From: Edaphobacter lichenicola
GTDB lineage: Bacteria > Acidobacteriota > Terriglobia > Terriglobales > Acidobacteriaceae
Length of the DNA: 55,408 nucleotides
NCBI RefSeq assembly: GCF_014201315.1
Contig: NZ_JACHDY010000009.1
Location: forward strand, 1-55,408
Direction: 5' to 3'
A program made the position numbers and the translations under genes. Below the pieces are notes generated by a model, which was given only the letters and a program-made list of their open reading frames with translations, was not told the DNA's origin and made no database searches. This document shows positions 32,341 through 41,472 of this stretch, one piece after another. The stretch's first letter is position 1, and the number at the start of each line of letters is the position of its first letter.

Positions 32341-32736
32341 ATGAACAGCATTGAGCCGACAAAGCCGCTCAATTTCGAGGAGCGCCTAACGCGCTCTAAA
32401 GGACGCTCTAGCCGGAATTGCATGGCGAATGCGAGGGTCACACAGGCCGAGCAAGAAGAACTTGCAGCGGTAGCAAAGTCAGAGGGTAAAGCTCTGAGCG
32501 AGTGGGCGCGTGAGGTGCTGTTGAGCGAAGCGCGAAGCGCTCGTGCGGACGCACAGTTTACAGAAATTGTTGCAATACGGATGCTCTTGAACCTTGTGCT
32601 CAAGAGCATCGCGTGCGGCGACGTGATGACACCCGAAGCGTTCAGCGCTGTGCTCACAAATGTACGGACGACGAAGCACAAAGCGGCGACGGATGTGATG
32701 GAACAGTATTCAACCGTAGATCAAAAGGAGCACTAA
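32341..32736 (+). CDS. MobC-like relaxosome accessory protein
   Basis: 131 aa. ARVTQAEQEELAAVAKSEGKALSEWAREVLLSEA is the ribbon-helix-helix pattern of MobC/TraJ-type accessory proteins, followed by a helical C-terminal half (IRMLLNLVLKSIACGD). These proteins bind near oriT and help the relaxase melt it. AGGAG precedes the start. The gene directly follows the large inverted repeat and precedes the coupling-protein gene. Confidence 0.68.
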   Translation: MNSIEPTKPLNFEERLTRSKGRSSRNCMANARVTQAEQEELAAVAKSEGKALSEWAREVLLSEARSARADAQFTEIVAIRMLLNLVLKSIACGDVMTPEAFSAVLTNVRTTKHKAATDVMEQYSTVDQKEH

Positions 32737-32737
32737 A

Positions 32738-34759
32738 ATGGCGAGTCAATGGGGAAGAAAAGAGACGGTTATCTGGCCGCCGCAAGTGCCGATCTACACC
32801 TACGGAACGCTCATCCTGACGATTCCAATCGCGCTTACCCTGTTCTTTGGGATGTATATGATGAAGCCGTTTCTGGCGCGGAACTATACCGGCGCGTTCA
32901 TCAAATCCACTGCTGGAGCCGAGTTCAACATGCACGGTTCCTACCGGCTCATCTTTCTCGCGGGAGGGAAGCGGGCTCCTCGGGTAGCCGTGCCGGACGA
33001 CTTTACAGCGGGTTCTATGATGCTGCCAGGCGGGAAGGAGATCAGCGTCGCGCTGTCCCCGGTAGCCACGGCGCAGGGTTACACGACCCTCTTCCGGGGA
33101 CCCGGGCGGAAGTTCGACGATACGACGATCCATCTCTGGCTTCAGTCGACCGTCTTCGGCGGCGATAGCCTCCTCAGCAGCTATGGGCCAGCGCTCATCG
33201 AGACCGGCATCGTCGTGATTTTTATGCTCTGCTTTTCTGTCCCGATGGACTTCAAGCGCGGCAAACGTCTGAAGTATGGGCGGCTCCTGAGAGGGCCGGA
33301 GATGCTGACTCCGCAGGAGTTCAACAAGAGCCTGAAGGGCCAGGGCCTCGGCCTCGAAACAGACGAGAGGGGCACCATCATTCGGTTGCCGCTGAGTTCC
33401 GAACCGAAGCATATTCAGATCATGGGCGACACCGGGGTAGGGAAGTCAACCCTGCTGAGACAGATGCTTCAGCAGATCGAAGATCGTGGGGAATCGGCCA
33501 TCGTTTACGACCCCGCAGGGGAGTTCGTGCAGCGGTTCTACAACCAGAAACGAGGCGACTTCATCCTCAACCCCTTCGATGAACGGTCGCCCTATTGGAC
33601 TCCTTCGAGTGAGCTGCGCAACCCCGCCGAGGCCCGAACCATCGCCGCGTCCCTGTATCAGCCGACCGACAACAAGAAGGGTGAGTTTTTCACTGACACG
33701 CCGCAGAAGGTCTTCGCTCACCTGATGAAATACCGGCCATCGCCGCAAGATTTGGTCGATTGGATGTCGAACGCGGCGGAGATTGACAGACGCGTGAAGG
33801 GTACTGAAATTGCGTCCATGATCGCGAAGGATGCTCCCGATCAGCGGAACGGCGTTCTCGGTTCGTTGGGCCTCATCGCAGACAGCTTGAGACTCCTTAA
33901 GACCAAGGAACAGGCGAAGGGAAGAGAGTGGAGCGCGACGAAGTGGGCCGAGGATCGCAAGGGTTGGATCTTCCTCCCATCCGCCGAAGAGGCGCAGCAG
34001 GAAGCCCTGCGCCCCCTACATTCTCTTTGGCTCGATCTACTCATCCTTCGGCTCCTCAGTCTTCCCAAGGAGGGCCAGAAGCGAGCATGGTTCGTCATCG
34101 ACGAGCTGGCAACATTACAGCGCCTTCCGCAGTTCCACACCGCACTTACGAAAGGACGGAAGAGCAACAACCCGATCATCTTCGGCTATCAGGGGAAGGC
34201 CCAGCTTGAAGTGATCTATGGCCACATGGCCGAGGTCATGTTGTCCATGCCGTCGACCAAGATCGTGATGAAGACCTCTGAGCCGACCGCCGCCAAGTGG
34301 GCCTCCGAGCTGATTGGGGAGATCGAGATCGAGCGCGTCCGTGAGACGGTCGCCGATGGAAAGAGGGCAGGGAAGAGCTTCACCCTGGATCGGCAGATCG
34401 AGCCTTTGGTGATGGGGTCGGAGATCGAGGGTCTCGACGACCTGCACGCCTTTATGAAGCTGGGGAACTACGTCACGCGGTTCTCGTTTCCCCACATGGA
34501 CCGGAAGGTTGTCGCGCCGTTGATCGTTCCGCGAAATATCCCGGAAGAGGATATGTGGCTTCGGTCTCTTCCTCCAGAACCCGAAAGTCCGGTAGTCGAA
34601 GAGTCTGTTGGTGTCGCCGCGAACTCCCCGCCAACAGCGGCGCGCCTGCCATCTGCCTCGCCCTCCTCGCCGGCAGGCGCCTCGCCCCGACCAATCACCG
34701 GATCGCTCTTCGGAACGAACAATCTCACCCCTATTACTGATCCAAGCACAGACCTGTAA
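32738..34759 (+). CDS. traD: TraD/VirD4-type coupling ATPase
   Basis: 673 aa. Two N-terminal membrane helices (about 18-45 and 150-165), then a RecA-like motor with Walker A GDTGVGKST near 229 and Walker B AWFVIDELATL near 450, followed by GYQGKAQLEVIYG. This is the F-TraD-like branch, which commonly pairs with MobF relaxases. It brings the relaxosome to the T4SS. AAGGAG precedes the start. The C-terminus is a Pro/Ser-rich linker. Confidence 0.93.
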   Translation: MASQWGRKETVIWPPQVPIYTYGTLILTIPIALTLFFGMYMMKPFLARNYTGAFIKSTAGAEFNMHGSYRLIFLAGGKRAPRVAVPDDFTAGSMMLPGGKEISVALSPVATAQGYTTLFRGPGRKFDDTTIHLWLQSTVFGGDSLLSSYGPALIETGIVVIFMLCFSVPMDFKRGKRLKYGRLLRGPEMLTPQEFNKSLKGQGLGLETDERGTIIRLPLSSEPKHIQIMGDTGVGKSTLLRQMLQQIEDRGESAIVYDPAGEFVQRFYNQKRGDFILNPFDERSPYWTPSSELRNPAEARTIAASLYQPTDNKKGEFFTDTPQKVFAHLMKYRPSPQDLVDWMSNAAEIDRRVKGTEIASMIAKDAPDQRNGVLGSLGLIADSLRLLKTKEQAKGREWSATKWAEDRKGWIFLPSAEEAQQEALRPLHSLWLDLLILRLLSLPKEGQKRAWFVIDELATLQRLPQFHTALTKGRKSNNPIIFGYQGKAQLEVIYGHMAEVMLSMPSTKIVMKTSEPTAAKWASELIGEIEIERVRETVADGKRAGKSFTLDRQIEPLVMGSEIEGLDDLHAFMKLGNYVTRFSFPHMDRKVVAPLIVPRNIPEEDMWLRSLPPEPESPVVEESVGVAANSPPTAARLPSASPSSPAGASPRPITGSLFGTNNLTPITDPSTDL

Positions 34760-34777
34760 CCCAGAGAAAGGCGAACA

Positions 34778-37700
34778 ATGCTCAGCATTTCCAAAGCCCT
34801 CAACTCCAGCCAGGCGCAGAACTATCACAAGCTGGAATTCACCTCCGAGACGCAGAACTATTACAAGCAGGACGGCGCAGTGCAAGGCGAGTGGCAGGGT
34901 CGCCTTGCCGAGAAGATGGGACTGAGCGGCGCAGTGAGTGCGGAGGACTTCGCCCGACTCTCCGAGGGGCGGCATCCGCAAACTGAGGAGCAGATGGTCA
35001 AGCACCGTGCGGCTCAGGAATATACGAACGCCAACGGCACGACAACCAACGCCGTAGAGCATCGGGCGGGATGGGATGCAACTTTTTCAGCGCCGAAGTC
35101 CGTTTCGTTGACCGCACTCGTCGGCGGCGATGAGCGGGTCCGGGAGGCCCATAGAGCCGCTGTCGCGACCGCTCTTACTGAGCTGGAGCGGTACACTCAG
35201 GCGCGAATCGGGGGGAATAATCCGGCCGAAACCACAGGCAAATTCATAGCGGCAAAATTCGAACACGATACCGCCCGGCCGGTGGACGGGTACGCTGCAC
35301 CCCAGCTCCACACCCACGCAGTAATTTTCAACGTGACGGAAAGGGCAGACGGATCGACCCGCGCCCTTCAGGAGCGCGGGATGTTCGAATCCCAGAACTA
35401 TGCGACGGCGGTTTACCAGTCCGCCTTGACCTATAAACTTCGCAATCTCGGTTACGAGATCGAGGCAGGGAAGAGTGGCGCTCCAGAGATCAAGGGGTAC
35501 TCGCAGGAGTACCTAGAGGCATCCAGTCCCCGGTCTCAACAGATCAAAGAGCACCTTGAGAAGACGGGTTATAGCGGGGCCGAAGCTGCGCAGATTGCCG
35601 CTCACGCGACCCGCGACAGCAAACAAATCCTTTCGCCCGAGGAGGTTCTAGCCGCCCATCGGGAGATGGCGACTGCGTTTGGAAATCAACCTGCCACGGT
35701 CGTAGCCGAGGCCCGCGCACGCGCCCAAGTCCAGGATCGTGGACCCGATGAGATGTTGAAAGCGAAGGAGGCCCTTACCTATGCCCGCAACAGTAACTTT
35801 GAACGAGAGGCAGTCAACGATGAGCGTATTCTCTTCCGCGATGCTCTTCGGCGGGGTATGGGAGAGACGACGTTCGCCCACGTTCGAGCAGAGTTTGATG
35901 CTCGACGGACGAGGGGCGATTTCCGCCTGGTAGAAAGCGACAAGCACGCAACCGGACGCAGCTTTACCACCCCGGAGACCATTGCTAACGAGCGGGCTAA
36001 CGTGGCTCATGTCATGCGCGGACAGGACACGGTAGAGCCAATGATGAGTCGCGAACGGGCTACCGCGCAGGCTACCAGCCGCTCATTTCTGAACACAGCG
36101 CAACGCGGGGCGATCGAGGATGTACTGACTTCGTCCGATCGTATTCACGGACTGCAAGGACTCGCAGGAACCGGCAAGACCACGGTCCTATCAAGCATCC
36201 GTGAAGGGGCCGAGCATGGCGGTTATGTTGTCGAAGGTTTCGCTCCTACATCAAGGGCGGCGGCCCAGCTTCGGGAGTCGGGCATCAGCGCAACGACTCT
36301 ACAGAGCTTTCTTACGCGGGGCGGGGAAGGGAAGGGAACCCCCGACCCTGACAGCAAACATCTCTACATGCTCGACGAGTCGAGCCTTGCCAGTACGAAA
36401 CAGATGCGAGCGTTCCTAGACAAGATCGGTCCGCAGGATCGAGTGCTTGTCATCGGGGATACTCGGCAGCATCAAGGCGTCGACGCGGGCCGTCCTTTTG
36501 AACAAATGCAAGACGCTGGGATGCGTACCTCTCGCCTTGACCAGATCATGCGGCAAAGAGATCCCGAACTGCTGAAAGCAGTCCAGCATCTGGCAAAAGG
36601 AGAGACCGTCGAAGGGGTCAGAATGTTGGGTGAGCAGGGCCGGATTACAGAACTGGCGAACCCCAAGGAACGCATTGAGGCCATAGCGAAGGACTACGCA
36701 GGTCAGCCCGAGAACACCATTATCGTTTCCCCCGACAACCGCAGTCGGCAGCTCATCAATCAGGCCGTTCGCGTCGAGTTGCAGGCGAGCGGCGCACTGG
36801 CTAATGACAGCCACGAGTTCCGCACCCTGACGCACCGGTCAGACATGACCGGCGCAGACAGAGAGTGGGCAGCGCGGTACAAAGCAGGTGACGTGTTGAA
36901 GTACACAACTGGCAGTAAAACTCAGGGGATCGAGCGTGACAGCTCTGCCACGGTGCTATCCACAAACGCCCGCGACAACACCATTACCGTAGAACGGGCA
37001 GACGGCCAGAGCGTCACATACGACCCGCGCCGACTAAGAGGTGTGAACGCCTATCAAGAAGCCCCGCGAGAGTTCGCGACCGGCGACCGCATCCAGTTCA
37101 CTGCCAAAGACAAAGACCTGGGCGTCAGCAATCGCGATCTGGGCACCATTACGAAGCTTGAGCCCGGCCAGATAACCGTTCGATTGGATGGAAAAGACGA
37201 ACGCACAGTCAGTTTCGATCCAGGCAAGATGCAACACTTCGATCATGGATACGCAGTGACCTCGCACGTTTCGCAAGGACTCACAGAAGGCCGAGTCATC
37301 GCCAACATTGACACGGAATCCTCTCGCAGCCTTATCAATACACGGCTTGCCTACGTTGCCGTTTCCCGAGCCTCTGACGATGCCCGGATTTATACGAACA
37401 ACGCCGAGACATTGGGAGCACGACTCGCGACCGACATCAGCAAGACCGCCGCGGTCGATTTCCGTCAACCCGGCCCCGACACTCAGCGCCACGCATCAGA
37501 ACCAACGATCAACCAGTATGCGGACCCGAACCATCGCATTGCCGCTGTCGCTTCGGCCTATGCTGAACGACCCAACAGCACGGTTATCATAGCTCCTGAT
37601 CGAGCAGAGAGACAGGAGCTAAACCAGCTCATCCGTGCGGATCTGCAGGCGCAAGGCCGAGTAGCCCCGGACAGCAAATCATTCACTGTGCACATCGAAC

Positions 37701-38374
37701 AGACCTTGAATAATCCGAGGCTCGCTGAACAATACACACCTGGTGACCGCATCCAGTATCGACTGGGCAGTCTCAGCTTGGGGGGCATCGCCAAGGATAG
37801 TGTTGCTATTGTTGTCGCGACTGATTCCAAAACAAATCAGTTGACCGTTCAGACTTCTTCCGGCGATGAGGTGACATACAGGCCGCACCTCGCCAAAGAT
37901 ATGACGGCGCAAAGCACTGTCTACCGCGAAGAACAGAGGGAGATTGCCTCAGGCGATCGCATCCAGATCAACGAGTCATATCCGAAGCAGGGTATCCGCA
38001 AAGGAGATTTAGGCACTGTGACTGCGATCAGTGACACAAACGATCTTGATATTCGTCTCGACAAAGGCAAGAGCGTTCAACTGAATAAGGAACAAGCTCA
38101 CCACATCGAGCACGGTTATGCCGTTCAGAACCTCAAAGCAGGAACCCCTGAACGGGTTCTTATCACGCAAGAAACACTCGAAGGCCAAGGTGATCCTGCC
38201 TCACTCTCTCGCAATGCAAGAGAGGTGAGTCTCTACACGTCCGATGGCTCGGGTTCTAACCAGGCGCTAAAGGCCCCCATCGCTCTTCCTGAACAACAGC
38301 AGAGCGAAGCCCCCGCAAATGTCGTGGCACCCGAACCGATGCACGTTGAACATCGGCGAAGCATCGGGCGATAA
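34778..38374 (+). CDS. MobF relaxase-helicase (TraI/TrwC type)
   Basis: 1198 aa. The relaxase domain (1-300) has candidate catalytic Tyr residues near 16 and 28-29 (QNYHKLEF, NYYKQDG), the GWDATFSAPKSVSL motif and the metal-binding HxH in LHTHAVIFN near 178. A RecD-like helicase follows: GLAGTGKTT near 462, MLDESSL, GDTRQHQGV, and YAVTSHVSQGLTEGRV with YVAVSRASDDARIYT. The region after about 920 repeats the one from about 630 (IIVSPDNRSRQLINQ versus VIIAPDRAERQELNQ) with its last motifs degraded. It nicks oriT and unwinds the transferred strand. Confidence 0.95.
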   Translation: MLSISKALNSSQAQNYHKLEFTSETQNYYKQDGAVQGEWQGRLAEKMGLSGAVSAEDFARLSEGRHPQTEEQMVKHRAAQEYTNANGTTTNAVEHRAGWDATFSAPKSVSLTALVGGDERVREAHRAAVATALTELERYTQARIGGNNPAETTGKFIAAKFEHDTARPVDGYAAPQLHTHAVIFNVTERADGSTRALQERGMFESQNYATAVYQSALTYKLRNLGYEIEAGKSGAPEIKGYSQEYLEASSPRSQQIKEHLEKTGYSGAEAAQIAAHATRDSKQILSPEEVLAAHREMATAFGNQPATVVAEARARAQVQDRGPDEMLKAKEALTYARNSNFEREAVNDERILFRDALRRGMGETTFAHVRAEFDARRTRGDFRLVESDKHATGRSFTTPETIANERANVAHVMRGQDTVEPMMSRERATAQATSRSFLNTAQRGAIEDVLTSSDRIHGLQGLAGTGKTTVLSSIREGAEHGGYVVEGFAPTSRAAAQLRESGISATTLQSFLTRGGEGKGTPDPDSKHLYMLDESSLASTKQMRAFLDKIGPQDRVLVIGDTRQHQGVDAGRPFEQMQDAGMRTSRLDQIMRQRDPELLKAVQHLAKGETVEGVRMLGEQGRITELANPKERIEAIAKDYAGQPENTIIVSPDNRSRQLINQAVRVELQASGALANDSHEFRTLTHRSDMTGADREWAARYKAGDVLKYTTGSKTQGIERDSSATVLSTNARDNTITVERADGQSVTYDPRRLRGVNAYQEAPREFATGDRIQFTAKDKDLGVSNRDLGTITKLEPGQITVRLDGKDERTVSFDPGKMQHFDHGYAVTSHVSQGLTEGRVIANIDTESSRSLINTRLAYVAVSRASDDARIYTNNAETLGARLATDISKTAAVDFRQPGPDTQRHASEPTINQYADPNHRIAAVASAYAERPNSTVIIAPDRAERQELNQLIRADLQAQGRVAPDSKSFTVHIEQTLNNPRLAEQYTPGDRIQYRLGSLSLGGIAKDSVAIVVATDSKTNQLTVQTSSGDEVTYRPHLAKDMTAQSTVYREEQREIASGDRIQINESYPKQGIRKGDLGTVTAISDTNDLDIRLDKGKSVQLNKEQAHHIEHGYAVQNLKAGTPERVLITQETLEGQGDPASLSRNAREVSLYTSDGSGSNQALKAPIALPEQQQSEAPANVVAPEPMHVEHRRSIGR

Positions 38375-38426
38375 CCAGGTTCACACTCTTATGATTCAAT
38401 ATCAAATGAAGCCGAAAGGAATTCAA

Positions 38427-39161
38427 ATGTCGATCCTCCCCTCGATCCGTTCGTCCTCCACGTCCCGTATCCTGCTTGCCACCTCAGTGTTGTGGTCAGC
38501 GATTCCTTTGCTTGCCTTCGGTGCTCCGAATAGCAAAGCATTGCGAGAAGCTCTGGTTGCGGACTACCCCCTCACGAAGGTGGGTGTCGTCATGTTCAGA
38601 ACCGATTACAACCGGATCACACAGCCCGGAGCCATTCTCGCGGTCCGAGTCCCTGGTATTTATGCAGATGTCGCAAACACCGAAGACGCAATTGTGAATA
38701 CGAATGTTGCGAACGGACAAGTGAGCCAGGCTACGGGCTTTACTGCGGCCTTCGGCAGCAACACAGGGAAGTCACGGACGCTGAATCCCAACGAGAAGGT
38801 CTACGTCACAGATGTTCTTGTGAAGCGCGATGCAGTGCAGCTCGAACTCCTCACCGTTGACGTTACGACGCTTGCGGATGGGCAGGGAACCCGCTACCGA
38901 GCTGAACTAAACGTAAAGCTACCAGGGCTGGATAGCATGAAGCCGGAAGACGTGAAAAAGACGATCGACACGGTTGTCGCCGATCCAGCAGTTGCGTCTG
39001 CTGTCGAGAGCAAAACGGTCAAACTTGGCATGAGCACGGACGAAGTTAAGAAGACGCTCGGCAATCCGGACAAGATCGTGGATCTTGGAGCCAAGCAGGT
39101 CTACATCTATAAAGACATGAAAATTGTCTTCATAGACTCTAAGGTGTCCGACGTTCAGTAG
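38427..39161 (+). CDS. Exported protein with BamE/SmpA-like C-terminus
   Basis: 244 aa from ATG 38427 (AAAGGA six bases upstream). A signal peptide (ILLATSVLWSAIPLLAFGA) is followed by a ~130-residue domain of unknown family and a C-terminal ~50 residues reading LGMSTDEVKKTLGNPDKIVDLG and YIYKDMKIVFID, as in SmpA/OmlA/BamE-type small envelope domains. It follows the relaxase gene by 52 bases and may be part of the transfer operon, but a conjugation role is unproven. Confidence 0.7.
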   Translation: MSILPSIRSSSTSRILLATSVLWSAIPLLAFGAPNSKALREALVADYPLTKVGVVMFRTDYNRITQPGAILAVRVPGIYADVANTEDAIVNTNVANGQVSQATGFTAAFGSNTGKSRTLNPNEKVYVTDVLVKRDAVQLELLTVDVTTLADGQGTRYRAELNVKLPGLDSMKPEDVKKTIDTVVADPAVASAVESKTVKLGMSTDEVKKTLGNPDKIVDLGAKQVYIYKDMKIVFIDSKVSDVQ

Positions 39162-39445
39162 ACCGAAAGAGATCGCAAACCTACTCGTAAAGAAGCCCTA
39201 GATTGTCGGCAGAACGAAGTAATCCGGTCGCTGAGGGTCACTTTCGAATAGCCCGTGACTCACCCATCACTGGCGAACAGCACTTCCGGCATTGTTGAGC
39301 GTGTCAGCGGAAACAATCCAACGCAGCATTATTGGCTTCACCAATGGTACGCAACCAAGCGATGACCGCACAATGCTTGCGCTTCGCTGGTCACCGAAAG
39401 GAATTTGATTATCATCAGACTTCGATGAGATTGCTTTCCAGAGCT

Positions 39446-39934
39446 TTAGAGAAAGGCTTCGTCGGGGTGGCTTTCCTGTGGAGCTCTGAACAGAGGCGCG
39501 CTCTTAGCTGCTGTGAAATTGGCCTTGAAGTCCAATGCGGTTTGCTCATGGCCGTGCGGGTGTTGTTCGCGCCACAATTCGAGCAGAAGCGGCGGCATCT
39601 GTGAAAGAACGACTTTTGTGCGGCCCACTTTCGCATGACACCCAGGGCAAAGCGAAATCATAAGATGGAGTAAGGATTTTCCTGGTACGCGATGATGAAC
39701 AACGATGGAGCGTTTGCGTCGCCCCGAAGCTCCGCAAACACGGCAGCAATAGCCATCTCGCTCCAGGACCTGCTCTCGCAGCCCACCAAAATATTCGTCG
39801 TCCTGCCGTTTCAATGTGTAGCAGGTTGCACAAAGACCGAGTGCAAGAATCTTCTCGCGTCCGCATCGGCAATGCAGCGCCCGCTGTACTTCGGTCTTCG
39901 AAGGGTTAGTCTTCAATGCCTGCCAGCCCAACAT
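39446..39934 (-). CDS. HNH endonuclease
   Basis: About 162 aa from ATG 39934; the frame is open further upstream but overlaps the next gene. It has CRCGREKILALGLCATCY, a zinc ribbon, and then a classic HNH motif: CRVCGASGRRKRSIVVHHRVPG, LMISLCPGCHAKV. HNH enzymes nick or cut DNA. The overlap with the 39906-40256 gene suggests coupling. The 284 bases to its right on the map (39162-39445) hold nothing I can name. Confidence 0.78.
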   Translation of the reverse strand: MLGWQALKTNPSKTEVQRALHCRCGREKILALGLCATCYTLKRQDDEYFGGLREQVLERDGYCCRVCGASGRRKRSIVVHHRVPGKSLLHLMISLCPGCHAKVGRTKVVLSQMPPLLLELWREQHPHGHEQTALDFKANFTAAKSAPLFRAPQESHPDEAFL

Positions 39935-40256
39935 TGATGTCCGCGGCGATCCAGCCTTCTTTCCATGGTTGCGTACGGCCATCATCGAACGGAACTGCAT
40001 TCGCCCGGGCATCGCCGCCGGCATCGAACAGAAGGCCCCATGTCTCTGCGTAATCATCTTCCCCGCCATCGGCCAGGACAAGTTTGTGCCGATCCAATTC
40101 AAGAGCTTCCGTATCGGCGTCCTCCCAGCCACAACGCCAACAGTGATGTGCGATCTCTGAATCCGGTATCGCAGCTAGGCGAGCCCGATAGCCGGCTGCA
40201 TATTCGAGGGGCTCCCACTTTTCTAAAGCCGCGAGTCCTGGATGAATCATGCTCAA
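39906..40256 (-). CDS. Small protein with two Rmf-like Gly-Trp motifs
   Basis: 116 aa. EYAAGYRARLA with CWRCGWEDAD and DARANAVPFDDG with PWKEGWIAAD resemble the A-x-x-x-G-W pattern of ribosome-modulation-factor-like (Rmf/CrpP) proteins, here apparently twice. It overlaps the HNH gene by 29 bases. The resemblance is by eye; a DNA-associated accessory of the HNH enzyme is equally possible. Confidence 0.55.
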   Translation of the reverse strand: MSMIHPGLAALEKWEPLEYAAGYRARLAAIPDSEIAHHCWRCGWEDADTEALELDRHKLVLADGGEDDYAETWGLLFDAGGDARANAVPFDDGRTQPWKEGWIAADINVGLAGIED

Positions 40257-40272
40257 TCTCCACTTGCTCTAG

Positions 40273-40457
40273 TTAAATAAAGATATACCCAATTTCGCCT
40301 GGTGTCGGACGTAGCGTTGAGCTATACCCAAGTGCGACATCGCGCGCGCGAAACCGGTCTGCACGGGCCTGAGCGATGCCGGCCTTTACACGTTCTCGTA
40401 GGATCTCGCGTTCGAACTCGGCGAAGACGGCCAGCATCCCGGCAAGCGCGCGGCCCG
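40273..40457 (-). pseudogene. Serine resolvase fragment
   Basis: Minus-strand translation gives GRALAGMLAVFAEFEREIL then RERVKAGIAQARADR, the conserved helix E of serine resolvases/invertases. The catalytic N-terminus and the DNA-binding C-terminus are missing, with an in-frame stop just upstream. It is a relic of a transposon or invertase. Copies of TATACCCAA at 40284, 40323 and 40619 flank it. The rest of 40257-40641 has no gene. Confidence 0.75.
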
Positions 40458-40641
40458 TCTATCTCAGTGAACCGGACACATTCGGTCGGGGGGATCGAGC
40501 GACTTCGAGCTGCCTGGAGCACGTGCTTGCAAGACATAGACCTTTATGTCACACAGGAGAGAGAGAACGCTTATAGCTGTTTTCCTCAAGAAAACGAGTA
40601 TGTGCCGCTGAGTTAGGCTATACCCAAACGAACTGCAGGAG

Positions 40642-41472
40642 ATGGGGGTTTTGGACAACTTGAAAACGAACACAGACATTCTCACTGGAGATACTTTCTG
40701 GGCTTTCATGTCTTGGGCACGTTATCTTGCCTTCGCGGACATCCTTCGTGAACAGTACGAGGCCTCACTTGAACTGCCCGACGAATTAGCAGAGGAAGGT
40801 TCCTTTGCGCGTTTCACACCACTACTCTCTTCTGAACGAAGCGCCCGACTGCAAAAGGATGCGGCGTTTGCCTACTACCACTCAAGCCTCATGCCTGTGA
40901 TAGAGGGTTGGAGGGAATTATCTCTTTCTGACGACAAGATCGACGCACTGCTCTTTCATGAGGAAGGCTATTACGCGTCTTTGCGCCGTTATAGAAACTC
41001 AACATTTCATTACCAACATGAATTCTTCGGACCAAAACAGAGCGAATGGTACGAGAAAGGCCAGAAGATGGTCCTCTGGGTCATCTTGCTTCACAGTGAA
41101 TTCTCCCGAGTCTATCGACAGACCGTGGACGATTATCCAGGCACACCGGAGGACGCAGAGTCAATCCGTGAACTGGTCCGCGATGTTGTCGGGTGGCTTC
41201 CCCGAACATCTCAAGATGTAGCTCGCGAAGCAAACCGCGTAGAGCAATACCTCGATGAACAGCTCCAACATGGCTCTCTTTCAGAGCCATCTTGGCGGCG
41301 GGCGTCTCTTCTTAAAACAGATGTAGGCGCTCTCTCAAGCAAATCGACGAAGGCGCTCGCCGATCTAGCTGCACTTCGAGAAGTCTGGAGATCACACATA
41401 TTTGAGGAGCAGGCTTCGCGTTTGACCTCACGCTCGACATTGGATACTACAACCGATACTGATCGAGATTAG
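40642..41472 (+). CDS. HEPN-motif helical protein next to a defence cluster
   Basis: 276 aa, predicted largely helical. RNSTFH (Arg118 to His123) within RRYRNSTFHYQHEF fits the R-N-x3-H signature of HEPN RNases, and the surrounding helices (KIDALLFHEEGYYASLRRY, MVLWVILLHSEFSRVY) fit a HEPN bundle. No family name recognised. AGGAG abuts ATG 40642, so TTG 40651 is an alternative start. It converges with the TrlF-like gene, overlapping it by four bases. A toxin or RNA-cleaving effector is plausible. Confidence 0.55.
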   Translation: MGVLDNLKTNTDILTGDTFWAFMSWARYLAFADILREQYEASLELPDELAEEGSFARFTPLLSSERSARLQKDAAFAYYHSSLMPVIEGWRELSLSDDKIDALLFHEEGYYASLRRYRNSTFHYQHEFFGPKQSEWYEKGQKMVLWVILLHSEFSRVYRQTVDDYPGTPEDAESIRELVRDVVGWLPRTSQDVAREANRVEQYLDEQLQHGSLSEPSWRRASLLKTDVGALSSKSTKALADLAALREVWRSHIFEEQASRLTSRSTLDTTTDTDRD

